Origin: Sphingobium sp. D43FB
GTDB lineage: Bacteria; Pseudomonadota; Alphaproteobacteria; Sphingomonadales; Sphingomonadaceae
Direction of reading: 5' to 3'
Assembly: GCF_002312805.1 (NCBI RefSeq)
Contig: NZ_NMUA01000017.1
Coordinates: 1-64,000, forward strand
DNA length: 64,000 bases
Shown here: in pieces, positions 45,917 through 55,584 of the stretch
Position numbering within the stretch: the first letter of the stretch is position 1
Layout of the letters: each line of letters opens with the position of its first letter
Made by a program: the position numbers and the translations under genes
Notes under the pieces: generated by a model
What the model saw: the letters and a program-made list of their open reading frames with translations, nothing else
What the model was told of the DNA's origin: nothing
The model's database searches: none

Positions 45917-47260
45917 GTGGCAGACTATCAGGTGCATATCATCGGCGGCGGGCTCGCCGGGTCCGAAGCGGCGTGGCAGTTGGCGCAGGCGGGCATCAAG
46001 GTGCGCCTGTCGGAAATGCGCGGAAGCGGCGACATGTCGCCCGCGCACCAGACCGAAGGCCTCGCCGAGCTGGTCTGCTCCAACAGTTTCCGTTCCGACG
46101 ATGCCGACAAAAATGCCGTGGGCCTGCTGCATCAGGAGATGCGGCGGCTGGATTCGCTCATCATGGCGAGCGCCGAACCCGCCAAGGTGCCCGCAGGCTC
46201 CGCGCTGGCGGTGGATCGCCATGTCTTTTCCGGAGCCGTCACCCGCGCGCTGGCCGACCATCCCCATGTCGAGATCATCCGTGAACGGATCGACACGCTG
46301 CCGACCGAGGGCATGACGATCATCGCCACCGGCCCGCTCACCGCGCCCGCGCTCGCGACCAGCATCGGCCAGGCGGCGGGGATGGAGCATCTCGCTTTCT
46401 TCGACGCGATCGCGCCCGTCATCCACCATGACAGTATCGACATGGACCAGTGCTGGATGGCCAATCGCTGGGACAAGATCGGCCCCGGCGGCGGCGAGGG
46501 TAAGGATTATATCAACTGCCCGATGGATAAGGACCAATATCAGGCCTTCGTCCAGGGGCTGCTCGACGGCGAAAAGACCGAGTTCAAGGAATGGGAGGCC
46601 AACACCCCCTATTTCGAGGGCTGCATGCCGATCGAGGTGATGGCCTCGCGCGGGCCGGAAACGCTGCGCCATGGGCCGATGAAGCCGATGGGCCTCGACA
46701 ATCCGCGCACCGGCCGTTGGCCCTATGCCGTGGTGCAGTTGCGGCAGGATAATGCGTCCGGCACGCTCTGGAACATGGTCGGTTTCCAGACCAAGCTGAA
46801 ACATGGCGCGCAGGTGGAATTGTTCCGTACTATCCCCGGCCTCCAGAACGCCGAGTTTGCGCGGCTGGGCGGGCTGCATCGCAACACCTTCATCCAAAGC
46901 CCCAAGCTGCTCGACGCCACGCTGCGCCTCAAAAGCGCCCCGCATATCCGCTTCGCCGGGCAGATGACGGGCTGCGAAGGCTATGTCGAAAGCGCAGCGA
47001 TCGGCCTCATCGCCGGGCGCTTCGCCGCAGCCGAATTGCTGGGCCATACGCTGACGCCCCCGCCCGCCGATACGGCGCTGGGCGCGCTGCTCGGCCATGT
47101 GACGGGCAATGTCGCGACGGCGGACTATCAGCCGATGAACGTCAATTTCGGCCTCTTCCCGACCCTCGATGACGTCAAGAAAAAGCAGCGCAAGGAAGCC
47201 TACACCTCCCGCGCCCGCGCCTCGTTCGGCGCGTGGATGGGCGAGATGGCGATCGCTTGA
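45917..47260 (+). CDS. trmFO: Methylene-THF--tRNA (uracil-54) methyltransferase TrmFO
   Basis: FAD/folate-dependent enzyme of 447 residues that makes ribothymidine-54 in tRNA. The FAD-binding Rossmann start is [21 protein letters not shown], followed by the GidA-like blocks [23 protein letters not shown] (split) and [19 protein letters not shown]. The start is the GTG at 45917 with AAGG upstream. The gene is bracketed by two copies of a 66-bp palindromic repeat. Confidence 0.95.
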   Translation: MADYQVHIIGGGLAGSEAAWQLAQAGIKVRLSEMRGSGDMSPAHQTEGLAELVCSNSFRSDDADKNAVGLLHQEMRRLDSLIMASAEPAKVPAGSALAVDRHVFSGAVTRALADHPHVEIIRERIDTLPTEGMTIIATGPLTAPALATSIGQAAGMEHLAFFDAIAPVIHHDSIDMDQCWMANRWDKIGPGGGEGKDYINCPMDKDQYQAFVQGLLDGEKTEFKEWEANTPYFEGCMPIEVMASRGPETLRHGPMKPMGLDNPRTGRWPYAVVQLRQDNASGTLWNMVGFQTKLKHGAQVELFRTIPGLQNAEFARLGGLHRNTFIQSPKLLDATLRLKSAPHIRFAGQMTGCEGYVESAAIGLIAGRFAAAELLGHTLTPPPADTALGALLGHVTGNVATADYQPMNVNFGLFPTLDDVKKKQRKEAYTSRARASFGAWMGEMAIA

Positions 47261-47294
47261 GGCCATCCTGCAATGAGGCTGACTTATGAGCATT

Positions 47295-47360
47295 GTTCCC
47301 CGGCGAAGGCCGGGGTCCAGTTCTGGCCGTGGGACTGGACCCCGGCCTTCGCCGGGGAAC
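47295..47360. repeat. 66-bp palindromic repeat, copy 2 (downstream of trmFO)
   Basis: GTTCCCCGGCGAAGGCCGGG begins a copy differing from 45620-45685 at a handful of positions. It lies between the convergent trmFO and Lrp-type genes. Confidence 0.85.
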
Positions 47361-47402
47361 AGCCAACCACAGGTTTCCATTAATGCATTTTGCTACAACC
47401 CA

Positions 47403-47873
47403 TCACACCGGCAAGGCGGTAGTGTATTTGGTGGTCGACAGCGCAAAATGCGAAGCCGCCCCTGCCACCGTCGGCTGGGCCAACAGCGTGTGCATCAGGA
47501 ACTGGTTATAATCGGCGACGTCCGCCACCACGACCCGCAATAGATAGTCCCACTCGCCGGACATGGAGAAGCATTCCACGATTTCCGGGCAATCATCGAC
47601 AAAGGCCTCGAAGGCGCTGCGCGGTTCGCGGGCGTGGCTGCGCATGCGGATATTGCACAGCACATTGACCCCGCGATCGACCTTGGCGGGATCGACCAGC
47701 CGCACCGCGCGGGTCAACACCCCTGCCGCCTCCAGCGCCTTGATCCGGCGCCAGCAGGATGCTGTCGATGCGCCGACCTGTTCGGCCAGTTGCGCATGGG
47801 GGATGGCGGCATCGGCCTGCAGGATGGCAATGATCCGCCGGTCGATCGCATCGATCTGATAGTCCTGTTTCAT
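47403..47873 (-). CDS. Lrp/AsnC-family transcriptional regulator
   Basis: A 156-residue regulator. The N-terminal HTH (LDAIDRRI-like IDAIDRRIIAILQADAAI, PHAQLAEQVGASTASCWRRI) is followed by the ligand-binding RAM/AsnC domain (ALEAAGVLTR, FSMSGEWDYLLRVVVADV). It is divergent from phhA-hppD, so control by an aromatic amino acid such as Phe or Tyr is likely. The start at 47873 lies next to GGGCCGGAT. Confidence 0.9.
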   Translation of the reverse strand: MKQDYQIDAIDRRIIAILQADAAIPHAQLAEQVGASTASCWRRIKALEAAGVLTRAVRLVDPAKVDRGVNVLCNIRMRSHAREPRSAFEAFVDDCPEIVECFSMSGEWDYLLRVVVADVADYNQFLMHTLLAQPTVAGAASHFALSTTKYTTALPV

Positions 47874-47886
47874 ATCCGGCCCACAT

Positions 47887-47919
47887 ATGATGAAATCATG
47901 TCCTATATTGCGCAGCAAT
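47887..47919. promoter_or_regulatory. Twin palindromes between the Lrp-type gene and phhA
   Basis: ATGAT-GAA-ATCAT (47887-47899) and ATTGC-GCA-GCAAT (47907-47919) are both perfect 5-3-5 palindromes. Their centres are 20 bp apart, two helical turns. They are probable sites for the divergent Lrp/AsnC regulator. Confidence 0.6.
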
Positions 47920-47967
47920 GCAGGAGATTGAAACCCTTTTTCACCTGAGCCATGCAATATTATCGTC

Positions 47968-48840
47968 ATGGCCCAAAACGACATAGAGCGCCCCGCAGGC
48001 ACCGCCGAGGACTGGACGATCCCGCAGGATTGGGCCGCCTACACGCCGCAGGAACATGCGCTGTGGGACAGGCTCTTCGCCCGTCAGGCGCAGATGCTCC
48101 CCGACCGCGCCGTGGCGGAGTTCATGAACGGGCTGGACGTGCTGCGGATGACCCGGCCGGGCATCCCCGATTTCGATGAACTATCGGAACGGCTGATGAA
48201 GCTGACCGGCTGGCAGGTCGTCGCCGTCCCCGGCCTCGTCCCCGACCGGCTGTTCTTCGACCATCTCGCCAACCGCCGCTTCGTCGCCGGGCGATTCCTG
48301 CGCACGCCCGACCAGATCGACTATCTGTCCGAACCCGACATTTTCCACGACGTCTTCGGCCATGTCCCCCTGCTCGCCAATCCCGCCTTCGCCGACTATA
48401 TGCAGGCCTATGGCCAGGGCGGCCTGCGCGCCGATGGTCTGGGGGCCATCGACAGGCTGGCGCGGCTCTACTGGTACACCGTCGAATTCGGCCTGGTCCG
48501 TCAGGGCGACGACCTCAAACTCTACGGCGCTGGCATCGTGTCGTCGCACGGCGAGTCGATCTACGCCCTGGACGATCCCTCCCCCAACCGGCTGGGCTTC
48601 GATCTCAAGCGATTGATGCGCACCCGCTACCGCATCGACGATTATCAGCAGAGCTATTTCGTCATCGACAGTTTCGAAGACCTGCTGCGCCAGACGGTCG
48701 AGACCGACTTCGCCCCGCTTTACGCCCAACTGGACGGCCTGCTCGATCTCGACACCGACACCATCCTGCCGACCGACCGCGTCTACACCCGCGGGACGCA
48801 GGCCTATGCCAAAAGAAAAAAGGAAGAGGAGCCGCAATGA
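47968..48840 (+). CDS. phhA: Phenylalanine 4-monooxygenase
   Basis: Pterin- and Fe(II)-dependent aromatic amino acid hydroxylase, 290 residues. It converts phenylalanine to tyrosine. The Fe ligands are visible as the two His of HDVFGHVPLL and the Glu of YWYTVEFGLV. Its ATG shows only a weak ribosome site. It is coupled by an ATGA overlap to hppD. Confidence 0.95.
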   Translation: MAQNDIERPAGTAEDWTIPQDWAAYTPQEHALWDRLFARQAQMLPDRAVAEFMNGLDVLRMTRPGIPDFDELSERLMKLTGWQVVAVPGLVPDRLFFDHLANRRFVAGRFLRTPDQIDYLSEPDIFHDVFGHVPLLANPAFADYMQAYGQGGLRADGLGAIDRLARLYWYTVEFGLVRQGDDLKLYGAGIVSSHGESIYALDDPSPNRLGFDLKRLMRTRYRIDDYQQSYFVIDSFEDLLRQTVETDFAPLYAQLDGLLDLDTDTILPTDRVYTRGTQAYAKRKKEEEPQ

Positions 48841-49880
48841 CCGCTACCATAGACAATCCCCTGGGCCTCAACGGCTTCGAATTCGCCGAATTCACCTCGC
48901 CCGATCCGGCGGCGATGGCGGCGCAGTTCGAACAACTGGGCTTCGTGCCGACGCACCGCCACCCGACCAAGAATATCACCCGCTACAAGCAGGGCCGCAT
49001 CAACCTGATGCTGAACCGCGACGATGCCGGGCGCGTCGCCGCCTTTCGCGGAGTCCATGGTCCCTCCGCCAGCGCCATGGCCTTCCGCGTCGCCGATCCG
49101 CAGGCCGCGATGCGCTGGGCGCTCGACCATGGCGCGCAGGCGACCGAAGAGGATGACACCGTCATCCAGGGGATTGGCGGCTCTTACCTCTATTTCATGC
49201 CGGACGGCAAAGACCCCTATGCCGACTGGGCCGAATTTCCCGGCTGGCAGGAAGCGGAGGCGCAGAACAATGTCGGGCTCGACCTGCTCGACCATCTGAC
49301 CCACAATGTCCGGCGCGGGCAGATGCAGGTGTGGAGCGAATTCTACCGCACCCTCTTCGGCTTCGAGGAGCAGAAATTCTTCGATATCAAGGGCAAGGCG
49401 ACCGGCCTCACCAGCCAGGCGATGATCGCGCCCGACCGGGCGATCCGCATCCCGCTGAACGAAAGCCAGGACGACAAGAGCCAGATCGAGGAATTCATCC
49501 GCGACTATCATGGCGAAGGCATCCAGCATCTCGCGCTCACCACCGACAATATCTACGACACGGTCGAGAAATTGCGCGCGCGCGGCGTGCGGTTGCAGGA
49601 CACGATCGAGACCTATTATGACTTGGTCGACAACCGCGTCCCCGGCCATGGCGAGGATCTGGACCGGCTGCGCGCCAACCGCATCCTGATCGACGGCAGC
49701 GTCGAAAATGGTGAGGGCATTTTGTTGCAGATCTTCACCGAAAATATGTTCGGCCCGATCTTCTTCGAAATCATTCAGCGCAAGGGCAATGACGGTTTCG
49801 GCAACGGCAATTTCCAGGCCCTGTTCGAAAGCATCGAACTCGACCAGATACGGCGCGGCGTCGTGTCGGTCGATGCCTGA
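48837..49880 (+). CDS. hppD: 4-hydroxyphenylpyruvate dioxygenase
   Basis: Fe(II)-dependent HPPD, 347 residues. It converts 4-hydroxyphenylpyruvate to homogentisate in tyrosine breakdown. Metal ligands lie in LDHLTHNVRRG, EGIQHLALTT and the C-terminal FFEIIQRKG. It is co-transcribed with phhA, so this short operon handles phenylalanine and tyrosine degradation. The transaminase step and homogentisate dioxygenase are not in the window. Confidence 0.96.
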   Translation: MTATIDNPLGLNGFEFAEFTSPDPAAMAAQFEQLGFVPTHRHPTKNITRYKQGRINLMLNRDDAGRVAAFRGVHGPSASAMAFRVADPQAAMRWALDHGAQATEEDDTVIQGIGGSYLYFMPDGKDPYADWAEFPGWQEAEAQNNVGLDLLDHLTHNVRRGQMQVWSEFYRTLFGFEEQKFFDIKGKATGLTSQAMIAPDRAIRIPLNESQDDKSQIEEFIRDYHGEGIQHLALTTDNIYDTVEKLRARGVRLQDTIETYYDLVDNRVPGHGEDLDRLRANRILIDGSVENGEGILLQIFTENMFGPIFFEIIQRKGNDGFGNGNFQALFESIELDQIRRGVVSVDA

Positions 49881-49886
49881 ACGCAA

Positions 49887-49911
49887 CAGGGGGCGGCACC
49901 ACCGCCCCCTG
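49887..49911. terminator. Hairpin between hppD and czcA
   Basis: CAGGGGGCGG and CCGCCCCCTG pair over 10 bp around CACCA, between convergent genes. There is no T-tract, so it may be a rho-assisted or bidirectional stop. Confidence 0.6.
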
Positions 49912-49919
49912 CCCTGACG

Positions 49920-52900
49920 TCAGGACCGCCGCCCGCCGAAGCGCGCATAGAGCGTCGGCAGCACGAACAGGGTCAGCAGCGTCGCCGACACCAGCCCGCC
50001 GATCACCACCGTCGCCAGCGGCTTCTGCACCTCCGCCCCCGATCCGGTCGCCAGCGCCATCGGCACGAAGCCGAGCGATGCCACCAGCGCGGTCATCACT
50101 ACCGGCCGCAGACGGCGCATCGCCCCCTGCTCCGCCGCCCGCGCGCGTTCCATACCCTGGCCGATAAGCTCCTGAATAGCCGTGACCATCACCAATCCGT
50201 TGAGCACGGCAATGCCCGACAGCGCGATGAAGCCCACCGCCGCCGACACGGAAAAGGGCATGCCCCGCAGGAACAGCGCCAGCACGCCACCGACCAGCGC
50301 TAGCGGCACCCCGGTAAAGACGATCATCGCATCACGCACATTGCCCAGCGCCCCATAGAGCAGCAGCAGGATCAGCACGAAGCAGGCCGGGACGACCAGC
50401 AACAGTCGATCCCGCGCCGACGCCAGATTTTCGAACTGCCCGCCCCATTCGAGATAGGCACCCGCGGGCAAGCGCACATCCGACGCGATATCCGCCTGTG
50501 CGTCGGCGACCACGCTCGCCACGTCGCGCCCGCGCACATTGGCCTGCACGACGATGCGGCGCTTGCCATTTTCGCGGCTGATCTGGTTGGGACCAGTCGT
50601 CACCGCAATCTCCGCCACGCTCGCCAGCGGCACGAAGGCGCCATCAGGCGTCGGCACAGGGATTTGCCCCACCGCCTCGATATCGGCCCGCTGCCTGTCA
50701 TCGAGCCGGATCGTCACCGCAAAGCGCCGATCCCCTTCGAAGATCATGCCCGCATCGCGCCCGCCGATCGCGGCGGCGACCACATCCTGCACCGCCTTGG
50801 CCGACAGCCCCATCGCCGCCAGCGCCTCGCGTCGGGGCCGGATGTCCAGCATCGGCAGCCCCTCGGTCTGCTCGACCCGCACATCCACCGCGCCTTCCGT
50901 CCGCCGCAGGATCGTCGCGACCTGATTGGCGGTGCGGGCCATCGCGTCGGCATCGTCGCCAAAGACCTTGACCGCCACGTCTCCCCGCACGCCCGCAATC
51001 AGTTCGTTGAACCGCATCTGGATCGGCTGGCTGATTTCGAAGGCATTGCCGGGCAGCACCGCCAGCTTCTTTTCGACCGCTTCGACCAGCTCCGCCTTGG
51101 GCAGTTTGGGGTCGGGCCATTCCTCACGCGGTTTCATGATGATGAAGGTGTCCGAAATATTGGGTGGCATCGGGTCCGACGCCAGTTCCGCCGTGCCGGT
51201 CTTGGAAAAGACGAAGCGGACCTGCGGCAGGCTCGCAATCGCCTTTTCGACATCGAACTGCATTGCCTGGCTCTGTTCGACCGACGTGCCCGGAATACGC
51301 AGCAGTTGCGCGGTCATGTCGCCCTCGTCGAGCTGCGGCAGAAACTCCTGCCCCAGCGTCAGGAACGCGCCGATCGCCAGCACGAACGCCGCCACCGCCA
51401 CGCCCATCGTGCGCGTTGGCCGCTGCATCGCCTTGTCGAGGCCGGGTTCATAGCGTGTCTTGAGCCAGCCCATGATCCGCCCTTCCTTCTCCTCCACCGG
51501 CTTCGACAACAGCACCGCGAGCAGGGCCGGCACGAAGGTCAGCGAGAGGATGAAGGCGCAGACGAGCGCCAGGATGACCGTTAGCGCCATCGGCGTGAAG
51601 GTCTTGCCCTCGATACCCGTCAGCGTCAGCAGCGGCACATAGACGAGGATGATGATCGCCTGGCCATAAACGGACGGCCGGATCATCTCCCGCGCCGCAC
51701 CCACCACCACGGCCAGCCGTTCGTCCAGCGTCAGCACCCGGCCTTCGCGATGCTGCCCTTCGGCGATCCGCCGCAACGCATGTTCGACAATGATGACCGC
51801 GCCATCGACAATCAGGCCAAAATCGAGCGCGCCCAGGCTCATGAGGTTGGCCGACACGCCCCCCTGCAACATGCCGAAGCTGGTCATCAACATGGTGATC
51901 GGGATCACCAGCGCCGCGATCAGCGCCGCGCGGAAATTACCCAGCAGCACGAACAGGACGACGACGACCAGCAACGCGCCTTCGGCCAAATTCTTGGCCA
52001 CCGTGTTGATGGTCGAATGCACCAGCGCGGTACGATCCAGCACCGGCTGGACGATGACGTCGGTCGGCAGGGAAGCGTTGATCTCCTCCAGTCGGCGGGC
52101 GACCGCCGATGCCACGGTGCGGCTATTCTCGCTCACGCGCATGACCGCGGTGCCGACCACGACCTCGCGCCCGTTTTCGGACGCCGACCCCATGCGGATC
52201 GCCTGCCCCGTCCTGACCGTGGCGACCTGGCTCAGCAGGATCGGCACACCCTCGCGCGTCGCGATCACGGTGCGGGACAGATCCTCCGCGCCCGTCAATC
52301 GTGCGTCGGATCGCACTGCCAGCCCCTCGCCATTGCGATCGACCACGCCCGCGCCGACCGCATTATTATTCTCCTCCAACGCCCGCGCCAGATCGTCGAT
52401 GCCGATCCGCAACGCCGCCAGCCGCGCCAGATCGGGCACGACCTGAAACTGCTTCACATAGCCGCCGATCGAATCGACCCCGGCCAGCCCCGGCGTATTT
52501 TTGAGCAGCGGCGCGACGATCCAGTCCTGCGCGGTGCGCAGATAGGTCGCCTGATCCGCCTGGCTCACCAGCCGCTCGCCCTCCGGCGTAATATAGCTGC
52601 CATCGGGTTGCAGCCCCGGTTCGCCCGGATCATGCTGATCATCCTTGCGATGGGCGAGGTGGACGGTCCACATATAGACCTCCCCCAGCCCCGTGGCGAT
52701 CGGCCCCATTTCCGGCGTCACGCCCGCAGGCAGGCTCTCGGCCAGCCCCGCCAGCCGCTCATTCACCTGCTGCCGGGCGAAGTAGATATCGGTGGAATCG
52801 GTGAAGACGGCGGTGATCTGGGCAAAGCCGTTGCGGCTCAGCGAGCGACTATATTCCAGCCCCTCAATCCCCGACAGCGCGGTTTCGATGGGAAAGGCGA

Positions 52901-53093
52901 CTTGTTTCTCGACCAGTTCGGGCGAGAGCGACGGCGCACGGACATTGACCTGCACCTGGTTGTTGGTGATGTCGGGCACCGCATCGATCGGCAGGCGCTG
53001 GAGCGCCCAGCCGCCGATGAGGCAGGCGATGAGGGTCAGCAGCAGCACCAGCCAGCGCCGCGCGACCGCGAATGTGACGATCCGGTCAATCAT
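49920..53093 (-). CDS. czcA: Heavy-metal RND efflux pump (CzcA/CusA family)
   Basis: Inner-membrane HME-RND proton antiporter of 1057 residues with about 12 helices. The conserved proton-path Asp segment FGLIVDGAVIIVEHALRRI is present, as are the TTNNQVQVNV-type entry (DITNNQVQVNV) and the porter-domain blocks (GLGEVYMWTVHL). It expels divalent metals such as Co, Zn or Cd through CzcB and CzcC. Substrate not resolvable between CzcA and CusA types from reading alone; the DFG/DGAV residues favour Co/Zn/Cd. It starts 3 bp after czcB. Confidence 0.94.
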   Translation of the reverse strand: MIDRIVTFAVARRWLVLLLTLIACLIGGWALQRLPIDAVPDITNNQVQVNVRAPSLSPELVEKQVAFPIETALSGIEGLEYSRSLSRNGFAQITAVFTDSTDIYFARQQVNERLAGLAESLPAGVTPEMGPIATGLGEVYMWTVHLAHRKDDQHDPGEPGLQPDGSYITPEGERLVSQADQATYLRTAQDWIVAPLLKNTPGLAGVDSIGGYVKQFQVVPDLARLAALRIGIDDLARALEENNNAVGAGVVDRNGEGLAVRSDARLTGAEDLSRTVIATREGVPILLSQVATVRTGQAIRMGSASENGREVVVGTAVMRVSENSRTVASAVARRLEEINASLPTDVIVQPVLDRTALVHSTINTVAKNLAEGALLVVVVLFVLLGNFRAALIAALVIPITMLMTSFGMLQGGVSANLMSLGALDFGLIVDGAVIIVEHALRRIAEGQHREGRVLTLDERLAVVVGAAREMIRPSVYGQAIIILVYVPLLTLTGIEGKTFTPMALTVILALVCAFILSLTFVPALLAVLLSKPVEEKEGRIMGWLKTRYEPGLDKAMQRPTRTMGVAVAAFVLAIGAFLTLGQEFLPQLDEGDMTAQLLRIPGTSVEQSQAMQFDVEKAIASLPQVRFVFSKTGTAELASDPMPPNISDTFIIMKPREEWPDPKLPKAELVEAVEKKLAVLPGNAFEISQPIQMRFNELIAGVRGDVAVKVFGDDADAMARTANQVATILRRTEGAVDVRVEQTEGLPMLDIRPRREALAAMGLSAKAVQDVVAAAIGGRDAGMIFEGDRRFAVTIRLDDRQRADIEAVGQIPVPTPDGAFVPLASVAEIAVTTGPNQISRENGKRRIVVQANVRGRDVASVVADAQADIASDVRLPAGAYLEWGGQFENLASARDRLLLVVPACFVLILLLLYGALGNVRDAMIVFTGVPLALVGGVLALFLRGMPFSVSAAVGFIALSGIAVLNGLVMVTAIQELIGQGMERARAAEQGAMRRLRPVVMTALVASLGFVPMALATGSGAEVQKPLATVVIGGLVSATLLTLFVLPTLYARFGGRRS

Positions 53094-53096
53094 CGA

Positions 53097-54266
53097 TCAA
53101 TGCCCATGTTCCGCTTCGCCCTTGCCGAGTTCGGCCTTGAGCGTGAAGCTGCCGGTCGCGGCGATCCGCTCGCCGCCTTTCAATCCCTTGGTGACGATGA
53201 CGCGATCGCCGCTCACTGGCCCCAGTTCGACGGGAACGGCCTGAAACCCGGAGCGGGTGCGGACGAACACGCTGCTCTTGCCTTCGACCGTCTGCACCGC
53301 GATCTGCGGCACGGCGATGGCGCGCCCGCCATCCCTGGACGGCAGGTCGACCGCAGCGGTGACATTCTCGCCCACGCGCCATTGCCCGTCACGATTGTCG
53401 ATGGTGGCGATGACCGGGACCAGACGGGTCTGCGCGTCGAGGATCGGCGAGACGAAGCTGATGCGTGCCTGCGCCGTGCGCCCTGGCGCGGTCACCGTGA
53501 CCATGCCGCCCGGTCGCAAAGTTGCGGCATCAGCCGCCGACAGGGACAGGGTGAGCGACAGCTTGCTGAGATTAGCGACGCGATAGAGTTCGGTATCGGC
53601 CGCCACCACCTGCCCCAGCATCGCGCTGCGGCTGACGACCTGCCCGCCGATTGGCGAGGGCAGGCTGATGCGGTTGAGGCCACCGCCGGCGCGGCCCGTC
53701 GCGGCCAGTTGCTGCTGCGCCAGCCGCAGCGCAATCCCCGCCTCGGTCGCGCTCGTGCGCGCCGCGATCAGATCCTGTTCGGGGGAGACTTTCTCGGCAA
53801 ACAGCCTTTGCTCCCGCCCCAAATTGCTGCGCGCTAGCGCCAGCCGGGCACGGGCCGCCTCGATCTCGCCCTGCATCTGCGCCGCCTCGCGGCTTTCGAT
53901 CACGGCCAGCGGATCGCCCCGCCGCACCGCCTCGCCCAGATTGCGATGGAGCGCGACGATGCGGCCACCGACCGCCGCCGTCACTACCTGCATGCCTTGC
54001 GGATCGGCGTCGATCGTCGCGGGCAGGCTTGCCGCCCCGCCTGATCCCGCCATGCCGACGGGCACCAGCAATATGCCCGCGCTACGGATCTGCGCTTCGG
54101 ACAGGGTGATTGCCCCCTCCTCTTCTGCATGATCCTCCTCGCCTTCCTCGTCATGCTCTTCGGCGTGACCCGCCTCATCATGCGCTTCATTCTGCGGCGC
54201 AGTCTCGCCACAGGCGGCCAGCAGCAGGAACAGCGGCAAGGCCGCCGACAATGTCCATTGTCTCAT
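53097..54266 (-). CDS. czcB: Periplasmic adaptor of the heavy-metal pump (CzcB-like)
   Basis: Membrane-fusion protein of 389 residues. A lipoprotein signal (LFLLLAACGE) gives a lipid-anchored Cys. A His/Glu-rich stretch (AHDEAGHAEEHDEEGEEDHA, about residues 28-47) is a likely metal-collecting region. The barrel-hairpin domain includes GGRIVALHRNLGEAVRRGDP and a long coiled-coil (residues 130-200). It connects CzcA to CzcC. The ATG at 54266 lies 4 bp after czcC. Confidence 0.92.
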   Translation of the reverse strand: MRQWTLSAALPLFLLLAACGETAPQNEAHDEAGHAEEHDEEGEEDHAEEEGAITLSEAQIRSAGILLVPVGMAGSGGAASLPATIDADPQGMQVVTAAVGGRIVALHRNLGEAVRRGDPLAVIESREAAQMQGEIEAARARLALARSNLGREQRLFAEKVSPEQDLIAARTSATEAGIALRLAQQQLAATGRAGGGLNRISLPSPIGGQVVSRSAMLGQVVAADTELYRVANLSKLSLTLSLSAADAATLRPGGMVTVTAPGRTAQARISFVSPILDAQTRLVPVIATIDNRDGQWRVGENVTAAVDLPSRDGGRAIAVPQIAVQTVEGKSSVFVRTRSGFQAVPVELGPVSGDRVIVTKGLKGGERIAATGSFTLKAELGKGEAEHGH

Positions 54267-54270
54267 CGGA

Positions 54271-55515
54271 TCAATCTTTCGCAATCTGGGATGCCGGGGC
54301 GACCAGCCGGTCGCGGCGCGCCGAAGCATCATGATAGGTGGCCAGCGCATCGATCGCGGCCATGCGGGTGTCGAGCAGCGTGCGTTCGGCTTCGATCAGG
54401 TCGATCTGCCCGAACTTGCCCTCGCGATAGCCGATGCGCGCGATCCGCGCCGCCTCCTGCGCGGCGGCAAGTGCCGGGCCGCTGGCGATGCGTGCGGCGG
54501 TTTCGGCATTGGCGACCTCCGCGTCTGCCGAGGCTATCGCCTGATCGAGCTGGATTTCGGTCATGCGCCGGGTCGCGTCGGCGCGTTGCCGTTCGGCACG
54601 CGCCTGCGCCTGCGCCGCCCCGCCATTGTCGAAGATCTGCAACGGAATGTTGATGCCCATCAGCATCGCGGTGTCGTTGCTGCCCGACAGGCGGCGTGGC
54701 CCGGCGAACAGTTGCAAGTCAGGCACCCGTTGCGCACCGGCCAGCCGCACCTGCGCATCGGCGGTCGCCACATCGAGCGCAGCAGCGCGTGCCGTCAGCA
54801 TGTCGCTCACAGCCGCCCGGTCGACCGGCCGGGCAACCGCCAGCGTCTCGAACCAGCGCAAGTCGAGCGCCCCCGCGACCGGGCCACCGATCAACCGGCC
54901 CAGATTGGCGCGAGCGACATTCGCTAACCGTTCGGCCTGTTCCTGTGTCGCCTGCGCATTGAGATGCGCCAGTTCCGCCCGCTGCGCTTCCAGTGGCGAC
55001 GCTCGCCCGGCCCGCACGCGCACCTGCGCCGACCGTAAGGCTTCCGCCGCAATCGTCACCTGCCGCTGCGCGACAGTCGCCCGTTCCGCTGCGGACACTG
55101 CACTGACATAGGTCTGCGTTACGGCCAGCCGCAGGTCGGCTGCGATCACCGCCTGTTCGATCTGCGCCCGGTCCTGCTGCGCATTGGCCAGCGCAACCCG
55201 CGCCGGACGTTTGCCGCCCAGTTCCAGTGGCAGCGTCACCTGCGCCGTCGTCTCGGCGCTGCGAAAGCCGCCATAGTCGCCGCTGCCCGCGACATTTTCG
55301 GTCTGGATATTCAGTTCGGGATTGGGCCGCAGTCCGGCGACGCTACGCGCCGCCTGCGCGGCTAGCACACCCGCTGCCCCGCTTTCGATGGCGGGCGATG
55401 TCGCGCCCGCGCGTTCCAGCGCTTGCGCCAAGGTAAAAGATGGTTCGTCCGCCCGCGCCACGAAGGCGCTGGTGCAGCACGACACGGCCAGACAGGCCGC
55501 AAGGATGCGTTTCAT
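54271..55515 (-). CDS. czcC: Outer-membrane factor of the heavy-metal pump (CzcC-like)
   Basis: TolC-family outer-membrane efflux protein of 414 residues. A signal peptide ends near VARA. The body has two OEP repeats rich in long helices (FTLAQALERAGATSPAIESG, GKRPARVALANAQQDRAQIE). It opens the pump to the outside. AGGA lies nine bases before the ATG at 55515. Confidence 0.92.
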   Translation of the reverse strand: MKRILAACLAVSCCTSAFVARADEPSFTLAQALERAGATSPAIESGAAGVLAAQAARSVAGLRPNPELNIQTENVAGSGDYGGFRSAETTAQVTLPLELGGKRPARVALANAQQDRAQIEQAVIAADLRLAVTQTYVSAVSAAERATVAQRQVTIAAEALRSAQVRVRAGRASPLEAQRAELAHLNAQATQEQAERLANVARANLGRLIGGPVAGALDLRWFETLAVARPVDRAAVSDMLTARAAALDVATADAQVRLAGAQRVPDLQLFAGPRRLSGSNDTAMLMGINIPLQIFDNGGAAQAQARAERQRADATRRMTEIQLDQAIASADAEVANAETAARIASGPALAAAQEAARIARIGYREGKFGQIDLIEAERTLLDTRMAAIDALATYHDASARRDRLVAPASQIAKD

Positions 55516-55584
55516 GAAGATAATTCCTGAAATCAACGAGAAAGGAACCGCGACGCCAGGCGAGCGCGGCCTATTCGGTCGATG

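Noticed and set aside
51750..53837. Long plus-strand frame over czcA and czcB
   Set aside because: It is antisense to an unmistakable RND pump and adaptor, with no recognisable protein features.
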